Shown: positions 24,928 to 33,490 of the stretch, piece by piece
How positions within the stretch are numbered: position 1 is the first letter of the stretch
How the letters are laid out: each line of letters begins with the position of its first letter
Assembly: GCA_002733205.1 (NCBI GenBank)
Contig: NVUW01000004.1
Span: forward strand, 372,001-436,000
Direction of reading: 5' to 3'
Origin: Thalassobium sp.
GTDB taxonomy: Bacteria; Pseudomonadota; Gammaproteobacteria; Pseudomonadales; Oceanobacteraceae
DNA length: 64,000 nucleotides
The notes under the pieces: generated by a model
Database searches by the model: none
Seen by the model: the letters and a program-made list of their open reading frames with translations, nothing else
Told to the model about the DNA's origin: nothing
Made by a program: the position numbers and the translations under genes

Positions 24928-26376
24928 GTGTTAAGGCTTTTTCGTCCGGTTTTGTTTGTCTGTGGTCTGCTGGCCTTTGTGATAGCCGCCCTGCTGCTGG
25001 TACCGGCCCTCTATTCTTTATTCTGCGGTGACGGTGAGTACCGTGCGTTTTTTCTTGCCGCCTGTATCGTTACGTTAATTGGCTGCACGCTGGTTGTGCC
25101 GGGCCTGAACCGGCCGTTTGCCTTAAACGCGCGCCAGTTATATCTGCTGACCAGTCTGAGCTGGCTGATGCTGTCGTTTTACAGCGCCCTGCCGCTGATT
25201 CTGGCTAACCATCCGTTAAATCTGTCCGATGCGGTGTTCGAGGCGGTGTCGGGCATTACCACCACCGGTTCTACGGTGTTGTCGCAGCTTAATACACTGC
25301 CACCCTCCATTCTGCTTTGGCGTTCAATGCTGCAGTGGATCGGTGGCTTTGGTGTGATCGGTATGGCGGTGTCTATTCTGCCGTTCCTGCGCGTCGGTGG
25401 TATGCGTCTGTTCCAGACCGAATCATCCGACTGGTCGGATAAATCGCTGCCGCGTTTCCACGATCTCGCCCGCGCCCTGCTGTCCATGTACTGCGGTTTT
25501 ACCCTGATGTGTGCGTTCTGTTATTGGTTGGCCGGGATGACAACGTTTGATGCCATTAACCACGCCATGACCACGGTTTCGACCGGCGGCTATGCCACCG
25601 ATGACAGTTCAATGGGGCGCTTTAACAACAGCATTCTGTGGATTTCGGTGGTATTTATGCTGCTTGGCGGCATGCCATTTACGTTATTTATCCGCTTTAT
25701 GGCGCAAAAACGTCTGGCGGCACTGCGTGATCAGCAGGTGTACGGTTTTTTACTGCTGGTATTTGCACTGGTCGGTCTGCTGACGCTGCAACTCTTGCTG
25801 ACTCAGGAGCGTGATTTTTTCACCACCCTTACCCATGTGGCGTTTAATATTGTGTCGGTGATTACCACGACCGGTTATGCCTCACAGGATTACACCATGT
25901 GGGGGGTGTTCAGCGTTGGTCTGTTTTTCTTTGTTACCTTTATTGGTGGCTGCTCCGGCTCGACCAGTGGTGGTATGAAGATTTTTCGTTTTCAGTTGTC
26001 GTGGCTGTTTCTGCGCGATCAGATGAATAAACTGGTGCATCCGCGCGGCACCTTTTCTATCCGTTATAACGGTAAAACCGTCTCCGACGATATTATGGTG
26101 TCGGCGGTGGCATTCTCATTTTTATTTTTTCTGACCCTGACCATCACCAGCCTTGCTCTGGCCGCAACCGGGCTGGATTTTGTAACCTCACTGACCGGAG
26201 CAGCAACAGCCCTGACCAATGTCGGCCCCGGTTTAGGTGATATGATTGGCCCAGCGGGTAACTTTGCCCAGGTGACGGAAAGCGCAAAATGGATTCTCAG
26301 TTTTGCCATGATTCTTGGCCGCCTGGAGCTGCTTACCGTTATGGTGCTGCTGAGCCCGGTATTCTGGAGAGGTTGA
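24928..26376 (+). CDS. TrkH-family potassium uptake protein
   Basis: The 482-residue membrane protein has the four pore-loop repeats of the TrkH/KtrB family. The selectivity-loop segments are SGITTTGSTVL, TTVSTGGYAT, SVITTTGYASQ and TALTNVGPGLG. WIGGFGVIGMAV and SGSTSGGMKIFR are further family marks. It would carry K+ (with Na+ or H+) across the inner membrane and normally needs a TrkA/KtrA-type NAD-binding gate subunit, which is not encoded here. I favour GTG 24928 because GAGGAG at 24913 sits nine bases before it; ATG 24919 touches that site. A KdpDE-like pair follows 5 bp downstream, so its expression is probably tied to potassium or osmotic sensing. Confidence 0.88.
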   Translation: MLRLFRPVLFVCGLLAFVIAALLLVPALYSLFCGDGEYRAFFLAACIVTLIGCTLVVPGLNRPFALNARQLYLLTSLSWLMLSFYSALPLILANHPLNLSDAVFEAVSGITTTGSTVLSQLNTLPPSILLWRSMLQWIGGFGVIGMAVSILPFLRVGGMRLFQTESSDWSDKSLPRFHDLARALLSMYCGFTLMCAFCYWLAGMTTFDAINHAMTTVSTGGYATDDSSMGRFNNSILWISVVFMLLGGMPFTLFIRFMAQKRLAALRDQQVYGFLLLVFALVGLLTLQLLLTQERDFFTTLTHVAFNIVSVITTTGYASQDYTMWGVFSVGLFFFVTFIGGCSGSTSGGMKIFRFQLSWLFLRDQMNKLVHPRGTFSIRYNGKTVSDDIMVSAVAFSFLFFLTLTITSLALAATGLDFVTSLTGAATALTNVGPGLGDMIGPAGNFAQVTESAKWILSFAMILGRLELLTVMVLLSPVFWRG

Positions 26377-26380
26377 AGGT

Positions 26381-27910
26381 ATGTTGCTGAACGATAATAG
26401 CAGGTGGCGCTGGTCACACTGGTTGCTGGCTTTATTAGCACCGCTACTGGCCACGCTGGTGTGCTGGTTTTTGGCCGATTATTTACCGGCCGCCAGCCTC
26501 GCTTTATTTTATCTGGCGGCGGTACTGCTGACGGCAGTGTCTACGGCGATTCGCCCGGCCTTACTGAGTGCGGTTTTATCCTTTTTATCTTACAACTTCT
26601 TTTTTACCGCCCCGCACTTCACCCTGTTTATTCTGCACCGCGAAGACATTCTCACCGCATCTTTACTGATTCTGGTCGCGCTGGTTACCGGCCAACTGGC
26701 CGCGGGCTTACGCGAAAAAGTCGATGCATTGCAGAGCAGCGAACGCTGGACTAAGCAGCAGATGATGCTGGCACAGTCCCTGGCGTCCTGTATGCAGGCT
26801 GATGAACTGATCCGTATTTTTTTACAGGAAGTGCAGGCCCTGTTCAGACCTGATTTAATTGAGAACGCCAGTGTTATTCACCTGAACACCACACCAGTAA
26901 AAGAGCGCAATCAGGTAAAAAAAGGCAGCCTGAATACCCGCTGGGAACATGACTGCTTTCATATTGTATTGTGTGACAACAGCTACCAGCAGCACGAAAT
27001 TAAACTGCCACTGAAAGCCCCGGTCACCCCCTGGCTGAAAACCCGCCTGGAAGCCATTACCGAAATCTTCCACCTCGCCTGGAGCCGGGTATTACTGGTA
27101 GAAAATCTGCAACAGGAAACTGTGATTAAAGAGCGCGAACAACTACGCTCGGCCTTATTATCATCCATCTCCCACGATTTACGCACACCACTGGCCACCA
27201 TGATCGGTTCGGTCAGCAGTCTGTGTGATTTACGCCCCAGCCTGAGCGAAGAGCAGCAGGACGAACTGCTGCGCAACACCCTGTCGGAAGCGCGACGACT
27301 GGACCGCTATATTCAGAAATTGCTGGATATGACCAAGATCGGCCAGGGTGAATTAAAGCTGGAGCGTGACTGGGCCGGCATCGACGATATTCTCAGTGTT
27401 TCGCTTAAACGCCTGCAGCCATTACTCGATGGCCAGAATATTGATATTCAGATCGAGCCGGAATTACCCCTGCTGTATGTTCATGCGGCATTGCTGGAAC
27501 AGGCCACCTTTAATGTGCTGGAAAATGCCGTACGCTACACCCCAGCCGGTCAAAATATTCAGATTAATGCCCATGCCAGCGACAACAGTTTGCTGATTGA
27601 TATTGCTGACTCGGGGCCGGGGATTCCGCCGGAACACTGGCCGCATATTTTTGATATGTTTTTTACCCTCGCCAAGGGCGATCAGCAAACCGGCGGCACC
27701 GGCCTCGGCCTGACCATCTGCCAGGGAATTCTCGCCGCCCATGGTGGCAGCGCCGCAATTCTTTACAGCTCCGCAGACCAGGGCACCTGCTTCCGTCTGA
27801 GCTTGCCTATGGATAATGCAGTGCCTGTAAATAATACCGTGCCTGGAAACAATACCGTGCCTGGAAATCATGCTGAGCCTATGGATAACACCAACCGGGG
27901 AACGCTATGA
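26381..27910 (+). CDS. KdpD-like sensor histidine kinase lacking the KdpD/Usp N-terminus
   Basis: The 509-residue protein starts with four tight membrane segments of the DUF4118 type found in the middle of KdpD (SHWLLALLAPLLATLVCW, and LSYNFFFTAPHFTLF). A GAF-like linker, the phosphoacceptor box SISHDLRTPLATMIG and the ATP-binding domain with NVLENAVRYTP, DSGPGIP and GGTGLGLTI follow. Full KdpD has about 400 more residues at the N-terminus (KdpD and Usp domains); these are absent. The tail carries five hexapeptide repeats (27803-27892). The gene lies 5 bp after trkH and overlaps the regulator gene by 4 bp. It likely senses K+ or osmotic state. Confidence 0.87.
   Translation: MLLNDNSRWRWSHWLLALLAPLLATLVCWFLADYLPAASLALFYLAAVLLTAVSTAIRPALLSAVLSFLSYNFFFTAPHFTLFILHREDILTASLLILVALVTGQLAAGLREKVDALQSSERWTKQQMMLAQSLASCMQADELIRIFLQEVQALFRPDLIENASVIHLNTTPVKERNQVKKGSLNTRWEHDCFHIVLCDNSYQQHEIKLPLKAPVTPWLKTRLEAITEIFHLAWSRVLLVENLQQETVIKEREQLRSALLSSISHDLRTPLATMIGSVSSLCDLRPSLSEEQQDELLRNTLSEARRLDRYIQKLLDMTKIGQGELKLERDWAGIDDILSVSLKRLQPLLDGQNIDIQIEPELPLLYVHAALLEQATFNVLENAVRYTPAGQNIQINAHASDNSLLIDIADSGPGIPPEHWPHIFDMFFTLAKGDQQTGGTGLGLTICQGILAAHGGSAAILYSSADQGTCFRLSLPMDNAVPVNNTVPGNNTVPGNHAEPMDNTNRGTL
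27803..27892 (+). repeat. Five 18-bp tandem units at the 3' end of the kinase gene
   Basis: Units of 18 bp start at 27803, 27821, 27839, 27857 and 27875. They encode LPMDNA, VPVNNT, VPGNNT, VPGNHA and EPMDNT. Units two to four are nearly identical (GTGCCTGGAAACAATACC type). The tract lies after the kinase ATP-binding domain and just before the start of the next gene, and its copy number may vary between strains. Confidence 0.8.
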
Positions 27911-28599
27911 CGCGCATTCTGATCATTGATGATGAACCTCAGATCCGCCGTTTTTTAACCATCAGTCTGGAGTCACAGGGTTATCAGCTGTGCGAAGCCG
28001 ATAATGGCCGCCACGGCCTGGAGCAGATTGCGCTGGAACAACCCGATCTGATTATTCTTGATCTCGGCTTGCCCGATATCGATGGCCAGCAGGTATTGCG
28101 CGAATTACGCACCTTCTGCGAAACACCGGTAATCGTATTATCGGTGCGCAACAGCGAACGGGAAAAAGTCGAAGCGCTGGATAACGGCTGCAACGACTAC
28201 GTAGAAAAACCCTTTGGTGTAAAAGAATTACTGGCGCGTATCCGCGCTGTTTTGCGCAGTGCCAGCGGTAAAGAGCAGGCACCACTGGGCTATGACGATG
28301 GGCATTTAAAAGTCGATTTACCCTCGCGCACCATTACCGTGAAGGGCGAACGCATTCGCTTTTCACCACGGGAATATGAATTACTGCTGGAATTAATTCA
28401 GCACCCCGGGCAAATACTGACGCAGCAATATCTGCTGCGCAAATACTGGGGCGAAAGCCATCTGGAAGACAGCCACTACCTGCGCATATTTATTCGCCAG
28501 ATCCGCAACAAACTGGGCGATGACCCAACCAAACCGGCCTATATAGAAACCGATGCAGGGGTTGGCTATCGTTTTATTGGCGAATTAAAAAGCCTCTGA
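27907..28599 (+). CDS. KdpE-like response regulator (OmpR family)
   Basis: The 230-residue protein has a receiver domain with IIDDEPQIRRFL, the phosphorylated aspartate in LIILDLGLPDIDG, the switch residue in VIVLSVRN and lysine in VEKPFG. An OmpR-type winged helix follows (RIRFSPREYELLLELIQHPGQ to ETDAGVGYRFIGE). The sequence is close to KdpE. The ATG overlaps the kinase gene. With no kdpFABC in view, the likely target is the trkH promoter, where a pair of 10-base repeats lies at 24832 and 24865. Confidence 0.9.
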   Translation: MTRILIIDDEPQIRRFLTISLESQGYQLCEADNGRHGLEQIALEQPDLIILDLGLPDIDGQQVLRELRTFCETPVIVLSVRNSEREKVEALDNGCNDYVEKPFGVKELLARIRAVLRSASGKEQAPLGYDDGHLKVDLPSRTITVKGERIRFSPREYELLLELIQHPGQILTQQYLLRKYWGESHLEDSHYLRIFIRQIRNKLGDDPTKPAYIETDAGVGYRFIGELKSL

Positions 28600-28624
28600 A
28601 TACCTGCACGCTGAACCTGCCGTA

Positions 28625-29644
28625 TCAGCGCCGCCGGTACTCCTGCGGCGTCATACCGCTCCAGCGTTTAAAGGCTTCGCGGAAACTGAGTAAATCTTTA
28701 AAGCCACAAGCTACCGCAACAGAGCTTACTTTCTGTTGCTGATCATCCAGCAGCAGCATCGATTTTTTCAGGAATTCTTCATCGCTGATCTGGCGGAAGG
28801 TCAGCCCCGCTTCCTGTAATTTCCGTCTTAATGTGCGCGGCGAAAGATTTAAACCGGCGGCGACGTCATCTAATGCCAGACGCTGTTCGCTGCCCTGAAT
28901 CAATGCCCGCACCTGCCAGCCGATATCGCCCTTCTGTACCTGCAGCACCCGTTTCAGCTCTGCTTCGGCCACCAGCATCGCCTGTTGCTTGGCCGCCGGA
29001 TTCGCAAGTGGCAGGGGTTGATGCATGGTATCGCGTTCAATACGGAAGCCACTGACCGGCGCATTAAACAGCACCTTGCAGGAAAAATAGCGGCTGTATT
29101 CGGCGGTATGAGACGGTGGCGGATAATTCAGCCGCACCTCGCTGAAACGAAAATCCGCCCCCAATAACTGAGCAATCTGCACCTGCAGACTGGCAAACAA
29201 CATTTCATGGGCAAATACCGAATTGAGCGGATATTCCATACCCTCGCGTTTACGCACCTCAATATCGTAACCACCCTCACGCATCGCGGCACTTAGGGTA
29301 AAACGACTGCGCAATAACACCCGCAGCTGATTGGCGGTAGCCAGTGCATCGCCCAGGGTTTTGCTGCTGAACAGGGCTGCCGACAATAATCCCCAGCGCG
29401 ACAGATTCAGCGCCTGCCCCAGTGCCAGACCAAAATCCGCACGCGCCGCAAGGCGGTAAAGATTGCGGTAAATCCGGTCAAACTGCTCCGACGACACCAG
29501 CGAATCAGCCCGGCTCAGCTGTGCTTCATCCAGCCCGGTACCAAGCAGCGCCTGCGCCGGAGCAATGCCTTCGCGGCGCATAAACTGCTTCAGCAGAAAC
29601 AGCTCGGCGGCCGGATAAATAGCCTGTTGTTGTAGCTGACTCAT
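28625..29644 (-). CDS. AraC-family regulator, ArgR/OruR-type (with arabinose-binding-like N-domain)
   Basis: The 339-residue protein has the long N-terminal domain of the OruR/ORUR-like AraC group (FGLALGQALNLSRWGLLSAALFSS, with PPSHTAEYSRYFSCKVLFNAP). Two helix-turn-helix motifs lie at the C-terminus (LDDVAAGLNLSPRTLRRKLQE and VSSVAVACGFKDLLSFREAFKRWSG). I start at ATG 29644, which follows CAGGAAA; a longer frame reaches 29692. It is divergent from the desaturase gene with about 190 bp between starts, so that gene is its most likely target. The regulator and the kinase-regulator pair converge, with 26 bp between stops. Confidence 0.87.
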   Translation of the reverse strand: MSQLQQQAIYPAAELFLLKQFMRREGIAPAQALLGTGLDEAQLSRADSLVSSEQFDRIYRNLYRLAARADFGLALGQALNLSRWGLLSAALFSSKTLGDALATANQLRVLLRSRFTLSAAMREGGYDIEVRKREGMEYPLNSVFAHEMLFASLQVQIAQLLGADFRFSEVRLNYPPPSHTAEYSRYFSCKVLFNAPVSGFRIERDTMHQPLPLANPAAKQQAMLVAEAELKRVLQVQKGDIGWQVRALIQGSEQRLALDDVAAGLNLSPRTLRRKLQEAGLTFRQISDEEFLKKSMLLLDDQQQKVSSVAVACGFKDLLSFREAFKRWSGMTPQEYRRR

Positions 29645-29838
29645 CGTCTTTCCTGAGTGGTGTGCGGACAAGAAACCGGGTCTTTCGGACAAGAACCATA
29701 GGGTTTGAGGCCATTTAACGCTTTTAAGGTAGCCTTAACAACCGGATTAGCGGCTAATGCATTCTGAACCGGCGGCCATTTGCACTGTTTTACCGCAGCC
29801 GCCGGAGTGACAGGATTATCCGCAACAGGAAACAGGTT

Positions 29839-30936
29839 ATGAGCATAATAAAAAAATATATTCCGGACTCACCGGCATCCGGGAAAAATACGCTGCAGCA
29901 ATCCGATGCGCAGCGTATTGAAACCATCCGCAGCGTTATCCGCAGCGCCGGTGACGACGCCCGCCGCCGCTACCCGATTCTGGCCAATCAGAATCTGATT
30001 GGTATGAGCATTTTTCTGTTTGCCATCAGCGGCATTCTGCTGACGGGCTTTGCGTACTGGCAGGGCATGATCAGCGCATGGTTGTGTATTCCGACGGTCG
30101 CTTTTTTAACCTCGCTGCTGCATGAGCTGGAGCACGATTTAATTCACTGGCAGTACTTTAAAAACAATAAACTGATTCACCACCTGATGATGGCCGGTGT
30201 ATGGATTTTTCGCCCCGGTACGATTAATCCGTGGATTCGCCGCCACCTGCATTTTCTGCATCATAAAACCTCAGGTACCGAGGCCGATATTGAAGAGCGT
30301 GGTATCGGAAATGGCCGCACCTTTGGGCCACTGCGCTGGCTGATTATGCTGGATACCTTTGTCGGCAATTTCACCCGTGCGCTGGTCGAAGCGCCGAAGG
30401 GTAAAAAGCTGTATCACGCCGCCCGTGTGCTGGCCGCCAATTTCCCTCTGCCGTGGATCACCGCAACCGTCTGGTACAGCGTACTGGGCTACCATGCGAT
30501 TAATGTAATCGCGCCTTATTTTGGTGTTATTCCGGCGTGGTCGGCCGAAACTCTGGCACGCTTTGAACTGTTGGATACATGGGTGGTGGTATTAATTGCG
30601 CCGTTTTATTTGCGTTCATTCAGCATTAACTTTATCAGCTCAAATATGCACTACTACGGCAACGTTAATTCCGTACTGCAGCAAACACAGGTATTAACCA
30701 ACCCGCTGTTCTGGCCGCTGCAGTTATTCTGCTTTAATTTCGGCAGTACCCACGGCATTCACCACTTTGTGGTTGGCGAACCTTTTTATATCCGCCAGCT
30801 GACGGCAAAAGCCGCGCATAAAGTGATGAAAGAAAATGGCGTGCCATTTAATGATCTGGCGACCTTTAAGCGCCGTAACCGCTATCAGCCAGCGGCTGGA
30901 CGTGTGGTGGGAAAGCAGGTTAATGCCGGTGTCTGA
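29839..30936 (+). CDS. Membrane fatty-acid desaturase-like di-iron protein
   Basis: The 365-residue membrane protein has the three histidine clusters of membrane di-iron desaturases and hydroxylases: HELEHDLIH (95-103), HLHFLHH (136-142) and HGIHH near residue 309. Two hydrophobic hairpins separate them. It would use O2 and a ferredoxin or rubredoxin-type donor to desaturate or hydroxylate a lipid or hydrocarbon chain in the inner membrane. The AraC gene upstream is divergent. AGGAAACAGG precedes the ATG. The exact substrate cannot be read; a plain acyl-lipid desaturase is the default, and a hydroxylase is possible. Confidence 0.85.
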   Translation: MSIIKKYIPDSPASGKNTLQQSDAQRIETIRSVIRSAGDDARRRYPILANQNLIGMSIFLFAISGILLTGFAYWQGMISAWLCIPTVAFLTSLLHELEHDLIHWQYFKNNKLIHHLMMAGVWIFRPGTINPWIRRHLHFLHHKTSGTEADIEERGIGNGRTFGPLRWLIMLDTFVGNFTRALVEAPKGKKLYHAARVLAANFPLPWITATVWYSVLGYHAINVIAPYFGVIPAWSAETLARFELLDTWVVVLIAPFYLRSFSINFISSNMHYYGNVNSVLQQTQVLTNPLFWPLQLFCFNFGSTHGIHHFVVGEPFYIRQLTAKAAHKVMKENGVPFNDLATFKRRNRYQPAAGRVVGKQVNAGV

Positions 30937-30954
30937 ATAACGTGCAACCAGCCA

Positions 30955-31116
30955 GGCTACCACGCAGAGCGTGGGAGCCAGATAATAAAAAAGCCCGCAA
31001 ATGCGTAATGCTGTTCACTTTCCTCGTTCCTACGCTCTGCGTGGGAATGCAACTGTGCCAGCAAGGGCTACCACGCAGAGCGTGGGAGCCAGATAATAAA
31101 GAAGCCCGCAAATGCG
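30955..31116. repeat. REP-like repeats: two 51-bp direct copies plus an inverted copy
   Basis: The 51 bases at 30955-31005 recur at 31066-31116 with one mismatch. Each starts GGCTACCACGCAGAGCGTGG and contains a short palindrome (CCACGC/GCGTGG). Between them, 31026-31050 holds an inverted relative (GTTCCTACGCTCTGCGTGGG). This is the 'CCACGCTCTGCGTGG' kind of dispersed repeat common in proteobacterial intergenic DNA. Short frames across it that read like HALRGS are artefacts of the repeat. Confidence 0.75.
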
Positions 31117-31128
31117 GGCTTCTTTATT
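31098..31128. terminator. Bidirectional terminator between desaturase and phospholipase genes
   Basis: AAAGAAGCCCGC (31098-31109), a four-base loop and GCGGGCTTCTTT (31114-31125) form a strong symmetrical hairpin. It has A-rich and T-rich flanks, so it can stop transcription from both convergent genes. It overlaps the second REP-like copy. Confidence 0.88.
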
Positions 31129-31153
31129 CGGGTTGCATTCACTGATTAAACAA

Positions 31154-32380
31154 TCAGTTCGCCACCCATTTACCTTCCTGTGCACGGTCAGAAGCATTCA
31201 GCCACACATGGCTCATCCCCCCTTTAACCGCTTTCAGCGCTTCATTGGCTTTGCTGTTGGTCGGTGCGGCAAAGTGGTAGCTGCCACCCAGTTGTGAGCA
31301 AGCCTGCGCACCATCGGTCCAGCGACCGCCCCAGGCGCTGATAGCCCAGTTGCCGTTGTTGTCTTCACAGGCGAAGTGGTAGTTGCTGTTACAGTCAGCG
31401 TCATCCCAGCGGCCATTACCCCACTGCACGGCGCAATCCTGATTGCCGTTGTAGTTATTCGGCTCACCGTTATCCCATGACCAGACACCGGCCGCCATGC
31501 GCCCGTCGTTATAGGTCAGCTTGTCGAGATTGACGATATTCACGCCGTTTTTAAATGCCTGCACCACGTCGGCACTTTCGATACGGTTCACAGCACCACC
31601 GGTAAAGAAGGCACCAATGGCACCCACGGCGGTGCGGTCTTCCCAGGTACGGCCAATGTCACCCAGCCCGGTAAAGGCGAGGTTTTTCATACCACTGTTA
31701 TCAGAGCAGCCACCGTCTTTCCACAGCACAACCTGTTTACCGGCGGCACGCACCTGAGCTTTGGTCAGGTTGGATGGGATGCTCTTACAGCCATTGCTGG
31801 CGTAGATTTTTCCGTTCAGTTTGCTGTTCAGAATGTTCAGCAGTTCCTGATGATGACCATCGGTGTGATCTTCAAAATACAGAATGATCACTTCCTGCGG
31901 ATTGTCGTTCAGCCAGTTCGCCACTTCCTGCACACCATCGCTGACGCGGCGGTCGGTCAGGCTGCAACCGACATGCAGATCGCCCCATTCGGTGCCGATA
32001 CCGGAGTGACACAGCAGCAGGTCAGTACCCCACTCCCACGGCCAGCCATGGGTGTGTGCGGTCCAGTGCGCATCCAGCTCAACAAAACGCGCGCCGATGC
32101 GCAGCTGATCGTAGATGGAGTGCTTCTGCTGCGGATCGATATAACGGGTCGGATCGCTGTAGACCGAGGAGTTATAGGTATTGTGCGAACCAAGCATGCT
32201 GTTATCCGCCAGCGGCGAGTTCATATCGATACTGCGCTGATGAGCCAGGGCTTTGCCTGCCCAGCTGTTCTGAAAATCGGTAATAGGGTCGCTTGGCGGG
32301 GTTGAGCTCATGGCCAGCGCACCGGCAGAAGCCAGCATACCAAGGGAAAATGCGAGGGTTGTTTTCAGGGTTGTTTTCAT
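31154..32380 (-). CDS. Secreted PI-PLC-like phospholipase with a permuted C-type lectin domain
   Basis: The 408-residue protein has a Sec signal peptide (MKTTLKTTLAFSLGMLASAGALA). A phosphatidylinositol-specific phospholipase C X-type domain follows (about 50-290), with active-site candidates H66 (LGSHNTYN), E101 and D103 (VELDAHW) and H125 (LLCHSG). The last 110 residues carry C-type lectin elements in swapped order. First comes the usual C-terminal half (GEPNN 305-309, C316, WDDADC 325-330, C338). Then comes the usual N-terminal half (GAQACSQLGG 357-366, VWLNASD, EGKW 402-405), where the protein ends. All four canonical lectin cysteines are present. It may bind a glycan while acting on lipid head groups. 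AGGTGA precedes the ATG. Confidence 0.8.
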   Translation of the reverse strand: MKTTLKTTLAFSLGMLASAGALAMSSTPPSDPITDFQNSWAGKALAHQRSIDMNSPLADNSMLGSHNTYNSSVYSDPTRYIDPQQKHSIYDQLRIGARFVELDAHWTAHTHGWPWEWGTDLLLCHSGIGTEWGDLHVGCSLTDRRVSDGVQEVANWLNDNPQEVIILYFEDHTDGHHQELLNILNSKLNGKIYASNGCKSIPSNLTKAQVRAAGKQVVLWKDGGCSDNSGMKNLAFTGLGDIGRTWEDRTAVGAIGAFFTGGAVNRIESADVVQAFKNGVNIVNLDKLTYNDGRMAAGVWSWDNGEPNNYNGNQDCAVQWGNGRWDDADCNSNYHFACEDNNGNWAISAWGGRWTDGAQACSQLGGSYHFAAPTNSKANEALKAVKGGMSHVWLNASDRAQEGKWVAN

Positions 32381-32589
32381 AGCGTCACCTGTGCAGAGAA
32401 CGAGCGACCTCTGCTTGCGGGAAGCCAGAGGTTATTATTATTTTTACCAGCAATATAGAACCATCGTTCTATGTTGTTGGCCTGTTTTTACAACAGACCC
32501 TCTCTGCTGTCAGCCCTCTTTCCACAGTGACGCCGGAACTGGCCCGGATTGATCCACCACAGACCAGCTCTGGCCCGGTTTGCCCTGAT

Positions 32590-33291
32590 TTATGCTTTCC
32601 CGTTTTCACCGCTGCGCGCCAGCCACGACTGCACATCCGGGTAAGCCAGCAGGGCTTGTTTGCCCTGCGGCGTGGCAGCAATCGCCTGTAACTGTACGGC
32701 CACCGCGATATCAGCCAGCGTTATCTGCCCGCCCACCAGCCAGTCGCGCTCATACAACAGGGCATTCAGCATCTGCAGGTGCTGATCGAGTTCCGTCAGT
32801 ACCTGCGCCAATGATTTACGCCCCATGCCCTGCGCTTTCAGCTGCTTCATCATGGTGGCCGGCACTATCGGCCGGGCAATGGCGGCAAACCAGGCCGGGT
32901 CGGCGGCACAGACACGCCCAGCCCAGTAGTCACGGTTTTCTTTTACGGCAAAGCGCAGATACACCTCGAGGAAATACAGGCTCTCATCGGCCCAGTCTTC
33001 CCACAGATGCACCTGAGCACGCTGTTGCTCGTCTTCTGGTAGCAGTGGCGCAACCGCCGGAAAGCGCCGCTCCAGTTCACGCACAATCAGGCTCGAATCC
33101 GCCAGACGCTCACCACCCAGCTCCAGCACCGGCAACTTACCCTGTGAACTCAAACGTCTGACCTCGCCCAGCTGTGTTGCCAGTGCGCCGATATTACGCA
33201 CTTCATAAGCCAGCCCTTTGAGCTGCAGCACGCGCCGGACTTTGGCGCAGAATGGGGATATTTCGTACTGGTACAGCACGGTATTGTTCAT
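32590..33291 (-). CDS. Glutathione S-transferase family protein
   Basis: The 233-residue protein has an N-terminal thioredoxin-like GST domain (LYQYEISPFCAKVRRVLQLKGLAYEV, with GKLPVLELGGERLADSSLIVRELE). A helical C-terminal domain follows, in which GGQITLADIAVAVQLQAI is the usual capping motif. The SPFCAKVR motif is like that of omega/beta-type bacterial GSTs and membrane-associated PGES2-like forms. It may conjugate or reduce electrophiles; the substrate is unknown. It stands alone between the phospholipase gene and the divergent molybdenum-hydroxylase operon. Confidence 0.85.
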   Translation of the reverse strand: MNNTVLYQYEISPFCAKVRRVLQLKGLAYEVRNIGALATQLGEVRRLSSQGKLPVLELGGERLADSSLIVRELERRFPAVAPLLPEDEQQRAQVHLWEDWADESLYFLEVYLRFAVKENRDYWAGRVCAADPAWFAAIARPIVPATMMKQLKAQGMGRKSLAQVLTELDQHLQMLNALLYERDWLVGGQITLADIAVAVQLQAIAATPQGKQALLAYPDVQSWLARSGENGKA

Positions 33292-33490
33292 GGCTTAACC
33301 CTGTATTTTTATTGTGAGGCACTGCTTATCAGCAGTGACGGCAAAGTGCCAGCGTATGGCCGCGAATAACCAGAATTCTGCGTTTTAAAAGCAACACTGC
33401 GTTCAGGCTATTTACTGATATTAATTCGGTGGTAACCTTGGGTCACTTAGAAATTTTATAACACCTAACACAAGCAACAGGCAGGCAACC

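Noticed and set aside
26381-27910. A complete KdpD
   Set aside because: The N-terminal KdpD and Usp domains are missing, and no kdpFABC genes are present.
30920-31111. Short frames reading SLLSGSHALRGSP
   Set aside because: They are translations of the REP-like repeat, which gives the same peptide twice in one frame.
30955-31116. Two 51-bp direct repeats as a possible CRISPR
   Set aside because: There are only two copies, each holds an internal palindrome and a terminator stem, one relative is inverted, and no cas genes are near.
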